Shown here: in pieces, positions 25,401-31,200 of the stretch | Position numbering within the stretch: the first letter of the stretch is position 1 | How the letters are laid out: each line of letters opens with the position of its first letter | Assembly (NCBI GenBank): GCA_022606425.2 | Contig: JAHDVF020000237.1 | Location: forward strand, 558,001 to 622,000 | Origin: Lepidostoma basale | Lineage: Eukaryota; Arthropoda; Insecta; Trichoptera; Lepidostomatidae | Direction of reading: 5' to 3' | DNA: 64,000 nt | Notes under the pieces: model-generated | The model's input: the letters and a program-made list of their open reading frames with translations, nothing else | Told to the model about the DNA's origin: nothing | Database searches by the model: none | Translations under genes and position numbers: made by a program

Positions 25401-26855
25401 CTGCCTGCGCCGTTCCAACCCCAAGATCCTTGTCACCGAACTGCCCATCATGTATATCATCCCCACAGAGTCACATAAGCTTAACCTTCAGGTACCAACA
25501 CTTATTATAATATAAACTAACTAACTAACCATCACACCATCTCCCTGAAGAGGTAGACATAAAAAGGACTGCCAAACTGTTCTTTCCTGACATACTTCTC
25601 CTCCATCCTCAACATACCATACATACATCATGTCATGCACGCACGTTGATTTTTCTGACTCCGTACGTGGCCAACATTTAATATTTGATTGATTTGATCG
25701 TGCCAGTTTTTCTCGGAGTTCCTCTTTTTCTTGTTCTGTTTACAAAGTTAACACACACTTTATTCACCATTATTTATTCATTCATTCTTTCCGAGTGTCC
25801 AAACCATCTCAATGACTCTTTCATTATTTTGTTCATAACACTTTAATTCGCACTGCATTCATTTTTTATATTTGCATTTGACACTCTATCATATCGTGGG
25901 TATACTGGCAAAAAACGTTAAGTCGAAAATTGTCAGTTTTGACTTAGTGATGCAGTATTGTAAAGTTTACAATGCTCTACAAATTGGCAAAATACACGAA
26001 GTCGAATGAAACAGATTTTTTCTCTAGTTTTAAAAATAAATTTAACGTTAAATCGTACAAAAGGTATTTCATACAGGCTAAAAGCTTCAAAAAACTTAAT
26101 ATTTTTCGAAGAGTCTTGTTGAACATTTTTGTACTGGAAAAAAACGTTAACTCTACTTATTGTCTTCGGCTGAAAAAAATTCCCTCGATTGACTTTTGAC
26201 AACGACACTTATATGTTTCAAATTTATAGAAAACTTAAATGTTCGATTTCTCAAAACAGTGATTTTAGACTTAACGTTTTTTGCCAGTATACCCACGATA
26301 TACAGATTTACATAAATTAGTGTAAGAGATCTCATTACTACAGCATTTATTTTACTTTCATCCTTCTATTGTCAGTTCCATGCTTCAATTGGGTTTAACA
26401 CATGGAGAGAATAAATGAAGATAGAATGATGTAAGCAGAACAAAAAAGAGAGGGAGACTGATTATATCATGGCACGGTAAAATCAATCAAATAATAAATG
26501 TCGGGCAAGTGAGGAGTCCGAGAAATTGACATGCATGCATGACACGATATATGAATGTCGAGGAAGCGAGAGAAGTATATCAGGAAAGAACAGTGAGGTG
26601 GTCTATTTTATCTGCCTACCCCTTCGGTGAGAAGGGGTGATGCTTAGTATGCAACACATTGCTAGTTGCTATATATTGTAAAATATTATAACATTTTTTA
26701 AATTTCAGAATACGTTAAAAACCCCGGTTTATACAACGTCACTTAGACGCAACGCCATGGGCGTGGGTCTGGTGTTTGAGTCCAATCTGTGGACCAAGGA
26801 GCACGACAGTCACTGGATACTGCAGGGCGTCTGCCTGGTCATGAACACCAACTGA
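1303..26855 (+). CDS. DNAH10: Axonemal dynein heavy chain 10-type, 3' part (29 exons, partial)
   Basis: This is a motor subunit of the inner dynein arm f/I1, which hydrolyses ATP to slide doublet microtubules in cilia or sperm flagella. I see 29 exons with GT-AG borders and matching phases throughout. They encode about 1648 residues to the stop, against roughly 4470 for a whole DNAH10 chain, so the tail, linker and AAA1-3 lie upstream of the window. Domain order by residue: AAA4 1-222, stalk coiled coil 1 about 223-333, microtubule-binding domain about 333-450, coiled coil 2 about 450-585, AAA5 about 585-804, AAA6 about 805-1210, C-terminal domain to 1648. The [12 protein letters not shown] segment, the [14 protein letters not shown] segment and the [12 protein letters not shown] ending fit DNAH10 better than DNAH2, 5, 6 or 9. 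Introns range from about 90 bp to 1.9 kb and are filled with repeats. A polyadenylation signal follows the stop by 109 bases. Confidence 0.92.
1539..1681 (+). CDS. DNAH10: DNAH10 exon 2 of window (AAA4)
   Basis: The exon starts in phase 0 after CACAG and encodes [14 protein letters not shown] and [12 protein letters not shown], the family-typical segment of AAA4. It ends at AG before donor GTTAGT. Confidence 0.92.
1874..2203. repeat. Foldback element, family 1, with hammerhead-like arms
   Basis: Two arms of about 150 bases are inverted copies around a short centre near 2035-2060. The left arm (minus strand, 1969-1934) reads CTGATGA-T, a perfect 6-bp stem GTCAAC-ATAG-GTTGAC, then GAAAC and AGCTGTC. 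The right arm (plus, 2109-2144) has the same core with a 3-bp stem. Confidence 0.8.
2734..2929 (+). CDS. DNAH10: DNAH10 exon 3 of window (AAA4)
   Basis: The first base completes an arginine codon split by the intron. The exon encodes [19 protein letters not shown] and the [12 protein letters not shown] motif of AAA4, then ends at a codon boundary before GTAAGA. Confidence 0.94.
2950..4150 (-). mobile_element. GTTA-tailed RTE-like LINE, 1.2-kb copy
   Basis: This is the longest copy of the family toward the 5' side. Frame 4144-3572 has [40 protein letters not shown] and [14 protein letters not shown]; frames 3562-3374 and 3425-3174 carry the C-terminal region, so at least two frameshifts are present. 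It ends in GTTA repeats at 2950-2964. It is antisense in a dynein intron. Confidence 0.88.
4195..4520 (+). mobile_element. RTE-type LINE 3' fragment with GATGAT tail
   Basis: Degraded plus-strand sequence carries AGACTACAAGCAAGATGGCT and the GGAATGGCGAGGGATAGAG-like end, closing in TGATGATGATGATT. It lies just upstream of dynein exon 4. Confidence 0.55.
4747..4944 (+). CDS. DNAH10: DNAH10 exon 4 of window (AAA4 to stalk)
   Basis: The 66-codon exon is in phase 0 at both ends. It encodes the [16 protein letters not shown] motif that precedes the stalk in dynein heavy chains. Acceptor TTTTAG, donor GTAAAC. Confidence 0.94.
5413..5557 (+). CDS. DNAH10: DNAH10 exon 5 of window (stalk coiled coil 1)
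   Basis: It encodes a charged heptad-rich helix ([18 protein letters not shown] and onward), the ascending strand of the stalk. The acceptor is TTTTAG. The donor GTCTGC is weak, but the phase matches the next exon. Confidence 0.87.
5628..5900 (-). mobile_element. RTE-like LINE 3' fragment
   Basis: The minus strand carries the degraded C-terminal region and the CTACCCCTTCGTTAGTTAGT end, in which part of the hairpin is deleted. It sits between dynein stalk exons. Confidence 0.7.
5960..6146 (+). CDS. DNAH10: DNAH10 exon 6 of window (stalk coiled coil 1)
   Basis: It continues the coiled coil with [18 protein letters not shown] and ends in [20 protein letters not shown], which leads into the microtubule-binding domain. 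Acceptor GTATAG, donor GTGAGG. Confidence 0.93.
6442..6682. mobile_element. hAT-type MITE with exact 8-bp duplication
   Basis: It starts CAGTGGCGGTACCCCCATAG and ends with the inverted form, flanked by GTACGTAT at 6434-6441 and 6683-6690. A close relative lies at 13357. Confidence 0.9.
6742..6934 (+). CDS. DNAH10: DNAH10 exon 7 of window (microtubule-binding domain)
   Basis: It opens the stalk-tip domain with [17 protein letters not shown], the conserved PP..V..V pattern, followed by [18 protein letters not shown]. It is GC-rich compared with the intron. Donor GTTAGT. Confidence 0.94.
7200..7800. other. GC-rich unclassified block in dynein intron
   Basis: This stretch is clearly richer in GC and CpG than the intron around it and contains TTTTATATG at about 7588. 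It could be a solo long terminal repeat or other old insertion, but I found no direct repeats, primer site or coding sequence to prove it. Confidence 0.25.
8347..8499 (+). CDS. DNAH10: DNAH10 exon 8 of window (stalk tip to coiled coil 2)
   Basis: The 51-codon exon is phase 0 at both ends. It encodes [18 protein letters not shown] and [12 protein letters not shown], closing the microtubule-binding domain and starting the return helix. Reading continues open past the donor GTGAGT, but that extension is intronic. Confidence 0.92.
8715..9010 (-). mobile_element. Degraded RTE-like LINE fragment
   Basis: Bases matching CTCTTTGCCTACCCCTTCAG and the SLRWFGH region can be followed on the minus strand through many changes. 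Confidence 0.5.
9035..9350 (+). mobile_element. Jockey-like LINE C-terminal fragment
   Basis: The plus strand encodes [19 protein letters not shown] and EIDVFHIS with frameshifts, matching the end of the ORF2 at 39195-42065. Confidence 0.7.
9355..9945 (-). mobile_element. GTTA-tailed RTE-like LINE fragment
   Basis: The minus strand encodes the [20 protein letters not shown] region and ends ACCTCTCCGGAGAAACAG-CGTGATGG with GTTA repeats. Its hairpin differs from the others by paired changes. Confidence 0.8.
10166..10353 (+). CDS. DNAH10: DNAH10 exon 9 of window (stalk coiled coil 2)
   Basis: It encodes the descending stalk helix ([18 protein letters not shown]) ending [17 protein letters not shown], the usual lead into AAA5. 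The exon is GC-rich. Acceptor GACAG, donor GTGAAA. Confidence 0.94.
10498..10805 (+). repeat. 300-bp dispersed repeat, copy 1
   Basis: From TTTGAATACAAGAAAACGAG to CATTTCACGGG it matches the inverse of 49975-50268 with many small changes. No coding potential or clear ends; superfamily unknown. Confidence 0.6.
10806..11063. other. Dynein intron, nothing recognised
   Basis: AT-rich sequence between a dispersed repeat and dynein exon 10; no feature seen. Confidence 0.4.
11064..11285 (+). CDS. DNAH10: DNAH10 exon 10 of window (AAA5)
   Basis: It encodes [20 protein letters not shown] and [16 protein letters not shown] at the start of AAA5. The first base completes an arginine codon; donor GTAAGA. 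Confidence 0.94.
11570..12085 (-). mobile_element. LINE C-terminal fragment (YGCETW family)
   Basis: The minus strand is open for 152 codons with [38 protein letters not shown] and [19 protein letters not shown]. This differs from the GTTA-tailed family. Relatives are at 15545, 51740 and 58500. Confidence 0.78.
12425..12710 (+). mobile_element. RTE-like LINE internal fragment
   Basis: The plus strand encodes [20 protein letters not shown] and the equivalent of the YADD region with a frameshift. It ends 40 bases before a dynein exon. Confidence 0.75.
12749..12896 (+). CDS. DNAH10: DNAH10 exon 11 of window (AAA5)
   Basis: It encodes [19 protein letters not shown] and [20 protein letters not shown], a well conserved AAA5 stretch. 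Acceptor TTCCAG, donor GTAAGC. A LINE fragment ends just upstream of the acceptor. Confidence 0.94.
13009..13144 (+). CDS. DNAH10: DNAH10 exon 12 of window (AAA5)
   Basis: It encodes [20 protein letters not shown] and the [11 protein letters not shown] segment. Acceptor TTTTAG-like (GTTTAG), donor GTATTT, ends in phase 1. Confidence 0.93.
13357..13605. mobile_element. hAT-type MITE, same family as 6442
   Basis: The 249-bp element begins CAGTGGCGATACTCCCATAG and has inverted ends. Flanks GAGTCAGG and GAATCAGG form an 8-bp duplication with one change. Confidence 0.85.
13873..14027 (+). CDS. DNAH10: DNAH10 exon 13 of window (AAA5)
   Basis: It encodes [20 protein letters not shown] and [19 protein letters not shown], the sensor-like motif conserved in dynein AAA5. 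Donor GTAAGT. Confidence 0.94.
14196..14414 (+). CDS. DNAH10: DNAH10 exon 14 of window (AAA5-AAA6 link)
   Basis: This 73-codon phase-0 exon encodes the [20 protein letters not shown] helix and the [16 protein letters not shown] motif. Acceptor TCCAG, donor GTGAGT. Confidence 0.94.
14905..15060. repeat. Foldback family 3, degraded copy
   Basis: It contains ATGATAATGCCCCAGCAAGG followed by TGAAACATGTC and the opposite arm AGTTTCGTCTTACTAAGGC. Confidence 0.65.
15265..15538 (+). CDS. DNAH10: DNAH10 exon 15 of window (AAA6)
   Basis: The longest exon seen (274 bp) encodes [19 protein letters not shown] and [19 protein letters not shown], entering AAA6. Acceptor TTTTAG, donor GTATGC; an antisense LINE fragment follows immediately. 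Confidence 0.94.
15545..15800 (-). mobile_element. LINE 3' fragment (YGCETW family)
   Basis: ATTAATATCAGTCGATGGAG and neighbouring minus-strand sequence match 52040-52220 in inverse orientation. It begins eight bases after a dynein donor site. Confidence 0.6.
15944..16107 (+). CDS. DNAH10: DNAH10 exon 16 of window (AAA6)
   Basis: It encodes [19 protein letters not shown] and the [10 protein letters not shown] segment. Acceptor TTTCAG, donor GTTAGT. Confidence 0.94.
16540..16790. repeat. Foldback element, family 3
   Basis: Inverted arms meet near 16680. Each carries TTTGATAATGCCTTAGACA and GAAACATGTC or GAAACACGTC, and outer TTTTCTAGAAGTTTTATTA. The same family is seen at 14905, 18600, 37830, 48085, 48285, 50265, 51010 and 63600. 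Confidence 0.8.
16985..17330 (+). mobile_element. Jockey-like LINE C-terminal fragment
   Basis: A 112-codon open stretch encodes [20 protein letters not shown] and [14 protein letters not shown], a diverged relative of the ORF2 end at 39195-42065. Confidence 0.7.
17450..17660 (+). mobile_element. Degraded GTTA-tailed LINE 3' end
   Basis: The plus strand shows the [19 protein letters not shown] region and ends CTGCCTGCCCCTTTAGACAG with GTTAGTTAATCAGTTA. Confidence 0.6.
17742..17837 (+). CDS. DNAH10: DNAH10 exon 17 of window (AAA6)
   Basis: A short 32-codon phase-0 exon encodes [20 protein letters not shown]. Acceptor TTTCTAG, donor GTAAGT. Confidence 0.91.
18127..18305 (+). CDS. DNAH10: DNAH10 exon 18 of window (AAA6)
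   Basis: It encodes [20 protein letters not shown] and [20 protein letters not shown], the conserved LLR..R.DR motif. Donor GTACGG. Confidence 0.94.
18379..18538 (+). CDS. DNAH10: DNAH10 exon 19 of window (AAA6)
   Basis: It encodes [20 protein letters not shown] followed by [11 protein letters not shown], the FILS.GSDP and GQGQE motifs of AAA6. Donor GTGAGT. Confidence 0.95.
18600..18765. repeat. Foldback family 3, partial copy
   Basis: One arm is well kept (18733-18702, minus: TTTGATAATGCTTTAGCAAG then GCGAAACATGTC); the other ends after TTTGATAATACCTTTGC. Confidence 0.7.
18840..19055 (-). mobile_element. Jockey-like LINE 3' end, antisense
   Basis: The minus strand runs from the [12 protein letters not shown] region to a 3' UTR ending AATAAACTGATTTGATTT. 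Confidence 0.6.
19278..19479 (+). CDS. DNAH10: DNAH10 exon 20 of window (AAA6)
   Basis: It encodes [17 protein letters not shown] and the [19 protein letters not shown] motif at the end of AAA6. Acceptor CTTTAG, donor GTATTG. Confidence 0.95.
19630..19800 (+). repeat. Dispersed repeat end, same family as 46385
   Basis: It has TACCCATTGCGGATAATTTT, then ATTGTATCTCAATGGAGACG, then GACTTATGACCTGTCATTGG. The inverse is found at 33485-33670. Confidence 0.65.
20060..20550 (+). mobile_element. Degraded LINE fragment
   Basis: Broken frames include [27 protein letters not shown] and LRWARYLV. These are the C-terminal marks of a non-LTR element. It ends close to dynein exon 21. Confidence 0.6.
20590..20732 (+). 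CDS. DNAH10: DNAH10 exon 21 of window (C-terminal domain)
   Basis: It encodes [16 protein letters not shown] and [16 protein letters not shown], the hallmark that follows AAA6. Acceptor TTTTCAG, donor GTAAGT. Confidence 0.95.
20848..21006 (+). CDS. DNAH10: DNAH10 exon 22 of window (C-terminal domain)
   Basis: It encodes [20 protein letters not shown] and [11 protein letters not shown], joined in phase 0 to the previous exon to restore the FFHAVVQERRK motif. Donor GTAAGG. Confidence 0.95.
21058..21220 (+). mobile_element. SINE-like element with a LINE-type 3' end
   Basis: The first 95 bases (from GACGCCTATTGGTGGCGATG) do not match the LINE, but match the copy at 37026-37175. The last 60 match the GTTA-tailed LINE: TTTCTGCCTACCCTTTCGGG, then GGCGTGATGG and GTTA repeats. 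This is the layout of a SINE mobilised by that LINE. Confidence 0.7.
21223..22088. other. Dynein intron, nothing recognised
   Basis: No exon, repeat match or RNA gene was recognised between the SINE-like element and dynein exon 23. Confidence 0.4.
22089..22260 (+). CDS. DNAH10: DNAH10 exon 23 of window (C-terminal domain)
   Basis: It encodes [20 protein letters not shown] and [15 protein letters not shown]. The GE-VMYGGR junction is conserved in the family, confirming the 1.1-kb intron. Donor GTAAAT. Confidence 0.95.
22562..22693 (+). CDS. DNAH10: DNAH10 exon 24 of window (C-terminal domain)
   Basis: It encodes [20 protein letters not shown] and the HLIDLQPQT end. Acceptor TTTTAG, donor GTGATG. 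Confidence 0.95.
22804..22963 (+). CDS. DNAH10: DNAH10 exon 25 of window (C-terminal domain)
   Basis: It encodes [18 protein letters not shown] and [14 protein letters not shown]. The preceding intron is only 110 bp. Donor GTCAAC is weak, but phase and protein continuity support it. Confidence 0.93.
23044..23263 (+). CDS. DNAH10: DNAH10 exon 26 of window (C-terminal domain)
   Basis: It encodes [20 protein letters not shown], the family motif RALAGE.GM, and [20 protein letters not shown]. Acceptor GAGTAG, donor GTAAAG. Confidence 0.95.
23460..23960 (-). mobile_element. Jockey-like LINE 3' end, antisense
   Basis: The minus strand encodes [20 protein letters not shown] and [19 protein letters not shown] and continues to a 3' UTR with ATTTGATTTAATTCAATTTG repeats. 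Confidence 0.72.
24409..24588 (+). CDS. DNAH10: DNAH10 exon 27 of window (C-terminal domain)
   Basis: It encodes [20 protein letters not shown], the WLSGL..PE.YL motif, then [15 protein letters not shown]. Acceptor TTACAG, donor GTGAGG. Confidence 0.95.
24685..25060 (+). mobile_element. CR1/L2-like LINE 3' end with ATT tail
   Basis: CAGCGCCCTTGAGATGATTA and GACGCTAAATAAAT followed by ATT repeats match the ends at 49900 and 60240. Confidence 0.65.
25117..25280 (-). mobile_element. tRNA-derived SINE, family B
   Basis: On the minus strand the head GGTGGTCTAGGGGATAGAAC and B box GGTTCAAGTCT are followed by a 75-base body and an A-rich tail. A second copy lies at 29988. Confidence 0.8.
25345..25491 (+). 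CDS. DNAH10: DNAH10 exon 28 of window (C-terminal domain)
   Basis: It encodes [20 protein letters not shown], matching the G.YV.GL.LEGA.WD motif, and ends KLNLQ before GTACCA. Confidence 0.95.
25505..26400 (-). mobile_element. GTTA-tailed LINE fragment interrupted by a MITE
   Basis: The LINE matches the copy at 2950 on both sides of 25895-26297, which is a separate inverted-repeat element inserted into the CTATCATATACAG site. Confidence 0.78.
25895..26297. mobile_element. MITE with perfect 30-bp inverted ends
   Basis: The two ends (starting CGTGGGTATACTGGCAAAAA) are exact inverted copies over 30 bases. ATAT flanks both sides, and removing the element restores the LINE sequence. Short open frames on both strands show no protein similarity. 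The superfamily is unclear. Confidence 0.85.
26400..26650 (+). mobile_element. RTE-like LINE 3' fragment, sense
   Basis: The plus strand follows the C-terminal region (ATGTCGGGCAAGTGAGGAGT) and ends TGCCTACCCCTTCGGTGAGA then GGGGTGATGCTTAGT. Confidence 0.7.
26709..26855 (+). CDS. DNAH10: DNAH10 last exon with stop codon
   Basis: It encodes [20 protein letters not shown] and [16 protein letters not shown], then TGA at 26853-26855. This is the usual extreme C terminus of the subfamily, so the gene ends here. Confidence 0.96.
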   Translation, partial: NTLKTPVYTTSLRRNAMGVGLVFESNLWTKEHDSHWILQGVCLVMNTN

Positions 26856-26963
26856 TGGACCGACTTGATGTTACGTTGTAAGATTTTTAATTATTTTTTA
26901 GGACGGTGCTTTCGTATTTGTCAATGAGACTGAAATATTTGTCTAGTCACTTTTTACTTTTTA

Positions 26964-26969
26964 AATAAA
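26964..26969 (+). terminator. Polyadenylation signal of DNAH10
   Basis: A canonical AATAAA lies 109 bases after the dynein stop codon and is the first one downstream of it. Confidence 0.7.
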
Positions 26970-27480
26970 ACTATCCTTGTGAACAAATCTTTTTATTTAT
27001 CTATGAAAATCATACAATAACATATATCCTATATTGATCAAAATGTACTTGAGCAAACAAAATTATATAAACAATCATTTTGTAAAAGTTACACAAAAAT
27101 TTTCTTTCCTGTGATCATATTTAAGTTTTTAAATGATATAGATGTGTATATTGATGACTTGTTCAATTACAATAAGAAGCCATGACTTATTTTATGCTCC
27201 GAATTGCAACACAAAAGCACTTTAAAACTCTCTTATATTAAAGGCAATTTGGCATTTTATAGAGTTGGTCCTAAGCAGATAAAGAATTCACCAACAGTAT
27301 GAATGAAACTGTCTGTTTTCTATTATAGAATATCAGCAAAAAAAATATACACCTAAATCCATATTAATTTGGGCTTTCCTGCAAAAAATTGTTTTAAATT
27401 TAATATTAATATGTCACCAAGAGAAGGAGCACTGCTTTATCATTAATTATTTAGATTTGTTCATTATAAGGAAGAACAGT
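26970..27480. other. Convergent intergenic spacer
   Basis: AT-rich sequence between the dynein polyadenylation signal and LINE debris before the FANCB-like stop. A short Jockey-like match (TTATTTTATGCTCCGAATTG) lies near 27190. Confidence 0.4.
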
Positions 27481-27559
27481 TCATAGGTTCAACCACCTAT
27501 TATATAATTTTATATTTTCTTAGTGAAAAACTCTAAAAGCATAAAAGTGGTAAGATGCA

Positions 27560-27805
27560 TAATTAACATAGTGATTTGGCTAAGGCATTTGCACCACATT
27601 GGGGATCTGGAGCCGCCGACCCAGTAGGGCAAAGAAGCATCGGCAGACTGAAATTGTGATGGTTGGATAGTGTCATGGCAAACTGTCAAACCTTGGAGCA
27701 GCAAAACTGGAAGGTGCAAGCCAGAGACCGGACAGGATGGAGACTTTTCTAGCTAAAGCTAAAACTCACCGAGGGCTGTAATGCTGAGAATTATGAAGAT
27801 AAAAG
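27560..27805 (+). mobile_element. Degraded LINE 3' fragment
   Basis: Reading frames include GRLKL.WLDSV, LEQQNWKVQARDRTGWRLF and AKAKTHRGL, typical of a non-LTR C terminus. It lies between the two convergent genes. Confidence 0.6.
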
Positions 27806-27836
27806 TACTAAGTTGATTTCAATCCAATAAAACAAA

Positions 27837-28242
27837 TCACTCAGCGAGATTTTTACACAAGATCATATTATCAATCAAAAACTTCCACAACTCATCGTAC
27901 TTTTCTTTACCCAAAGCCAAAACGTCGATATTCATAGAAGCATCGTGATTTTTTGACGTAAACTTCTTCAGATTAGCCTCGGACATGGCCTCTATGCACA
28001 ACTCCAAGTGTTGACAAACGGCGGCCATTTGCCGGTCAATTATGGAAGCAAACTCCAACAAGTCGGTGGCTTTGCTGACGTCCATCTCTCCACTGATGTC
28101 CATCTCCTGAGACTCTTGTAATGCTCCAACAGCGGGGGAAGAATTCTTCTCTTTAACATTATATCCAGATGGAACGATGATGCACCTTATAGGCAGCAGT
28201 TCATAAATAAGGTTAGCGAGCATTAATACTTGATTTTCAGTT
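27837..28242 (-). CDS. FANCB: FANCB-like exon 5 with stop codon
   Basis: It encodes TENQVLMLANLIYELLPIRC, then an acidic linker and a helical tail ending ILCKNLAE with TGA at 27837-27839. Acceptor TTTCAG. The stop is 982 bases from the convergent dynein stop. Confidence 0.78.
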
Positions 28243-31200
28243 CTGAAACAACAGAAGGAATATAAAAAGTTTATTATAAATATTAACCTTATTGGACGCT
28301 AGCTTTTGTATGTTATTCTATCAACGTTTAATTTTAAAAGGGCATTGTGAATTTTAATCGCTCCATTGGTAATATTCAACTGACAAAGTAATAACGCGGA
28401 GATTCCACAGACAACAAGATTCAACATGATTCATCTTGTCATCTCACACGTGCCATACGACCGCAGCGACAAAGTTCTGTTGTCACGTCAGAGGTGACCT
28501 ACGTCCGTTAAGGATTAATAATAGATGTTCTTCAGAGAGCAAGATCTGATAGATAATTGTTGGCCAATATTAAAGCCCATAAGGTGTCATATTTAGGTCA
28601 TGTGTTTAGGGGAAGAAATTGCTCCAGTGATTGGAATATGAATTGCTCCAACTGATCTTCTTCTTCCGATGGTGCTACAGCCCATATCGAGCCATGGCCT
28701 CCGTCAAGGAGAGCAAAATAGAGGATTGACAGGAGGCGTATATCCTGGTTCCACAACATAAGGGAATGCACTGGCTTAAAAAGGGTTGGGAAGCTGTTTT
28801 GAGCTGCCAGGGACAGATATGCCTATCCTCTTATGTGAGAGTTAACATTGGGGAGACGTGACATGACATCAGAAGAAAGAAGATTTTAAATGTTACAAGA
28901 TATTTCAACTAACTAACCATCAAGGTGTTTCCAAGACCAAAATACTGTATACTCTTGACTACTTTTCTCACCCTATCTTAACATTTATGTATTGTGTCAA
29001 GCACGCAAATCGATTTCTCTAACTCTCACGTAACTGATTTTTTTTATTGATTTAATTATGTCATGTTCTCTGCAGACCAGCTCTATTTCATGTTTCACTC
29101 TCATCATTAACATTCCTCATTTTTTCTTCAATCATTTTTATATTGTATCTAAACCTGATATTATTCCATGTTTCTTTATTCATTATTTGATTCAATTCTA
29201 ATTCTCATATTCCTAATTCGGTCACGCAGTATCTTGCCAGATATGATCCTGAGAGTCTTCATTTCTTACACACTAAGCACGTATTTTTGTAAAATGGAAC
29301 CATCTCTCATGCGTTCCTGGTATTATACAGCGGCGGTACATCCATACAAACCGAGAAGCCGGGCTTGCCTTAAAAAATCGATATTAAAACGTTTTAGCGC
29401 ATTTGAGCCGCCTAGGAAAAAAATAATATTTTGATTTTCGCGCAAGGGCATTAAAGCGATTTAATTCATTGAGTTGGAAATGACTCCGCCTACATGCGCA
29501 GAAAGTGAGATGCCCCCGAAATCGCCTACGTCCACACATTTTGTTTCATGTTTTCGATGGGCTTCATATTGGGCATGCAAAATTTAAAAGGGTCTTTGTC
29601 GCACTTATGTATTTTTGGCTTGTAATCATATAGCTAGGTGCATATATACCAGAAGATATCTACAATTTTTTGTTTGGATTTAAAGCCGGGCTTTATCACT
29701 TTGAAGTATGTTACTATTTGATGTGTAACGAACTTCATTTATATTGTCAGAATGTTATCTGTCATTAACGTGCCGAAATGTTTAGAAAAGGAAGATTATG
29801 TGATTTCTTTACGAATATTTATTTATAATTCCTTGGCTTGCCTTACTGGTTGACCCTTGGCACGCCACTGGTATTATATACTGTATTTTACCTGTTCTCA
29901 ATAGATGCCTTAAACTATTAATCATTGTTTTTAATATCTTTTGACAAAATAAACTGATTTGATCTAATCGTACATAAGTTTTATAAATCGGGTGGTGGTC
30001 TCGGAGGGGATAGAACGCTTGGCTCCTGATCCAGGGGACATGGGTTCGAGCCTGGACACGACCCGATTCCTTCTTCAAAATAATGAGTTATTTTCTGCTG
30101 ATATTGAAGATTGTAAAATAAATTATAAAATCATTGATTTAAATCTTTGGTGTTAGTCTTAAAAAAAAAAAATCCTTAATTTGCTGTTGATCTTCATGTC
30201 AGAGTTTTTCCATATTATATTTTTCAAATTTTCAAATATCCTGAGATGACTATAGCCTAATTTGACACATTCATTAAAACATTACACTTACTTTGAAAGG
30301 ATGATGATCTTGTGAATGTTTGAAACAACTTGAGTAATATAGAGGGTGATTCCATGAAGGGTATGCAGAGGGGAAATGCAGTGTCGGAGAACACACCCAG
30401 TCTCTTGAGAAAATTCACTGAATTTCAATTTCTCTATGAAGAAGCTTTGCAAACGAACCGACTCCTCTGTGATGAGATGAACATCTAAATCGGTTTCAAT
30501 ACTCGTAGCCATGATCGATAAAACATCATTTGGTCCTGTAAGATAAAACAAAAATGTCATTCTGTATTTTATGTCCGATACAAAAAATATTTGTAGTATC
30601 TTGTATAATACATGTCTAAAGGCTACAAATATATAATTTGGTTTCTGAACTACGAAATACCTTGATCTCGGAAGAGATCATGTTGACTGATTGCTCTCTC
30701 CACTGGCGTCAACAAAGGCAGATTGTTTCTGTTGGCTGGTATATAAAACAATGTATGTTGGTGCTGTTGGAGATATTTTTCAGTAACAAAAAAATCAATA
30801 CTAAAAATATACCCTGATTAATCTAAAGAAATGGGTGTCAAGAGACCCATCTCTTCGAAGCTGTAGAGAATTGATCAAAAACATTCCCAAAAGAAATACT
30901 GTGGAATAGAGCCGCGGATAGCTACCATACTCCCTCTTGTAGAGATACCTCAGAATTTTTTCGAACCGTCTCCAAACTTTATATCACTGAACCACCTTTG
31001 AATCTGCTTAAAACCAAAGAATTACATAAAACTCCTGAGCACATTTGGGTTATTAGAATACCCTTGTTGGACTTAAAAAAGTTCCTTCATCATCCTACTT
31101 AACCTATCTATCTATAAGATACCAAAATATTTAAAAAAAATTATATTCACCAAATTGATCGTCTCTACGTAAAATTGGATGCATATCTTCACCGACTGCA

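Noticed and set aside
25933..26335. Small protein genes on both strands (75-91 codons)
   Set aside because: They lie inside an inverted-repeat MITE, mirror each other, and have no recognisable domains.
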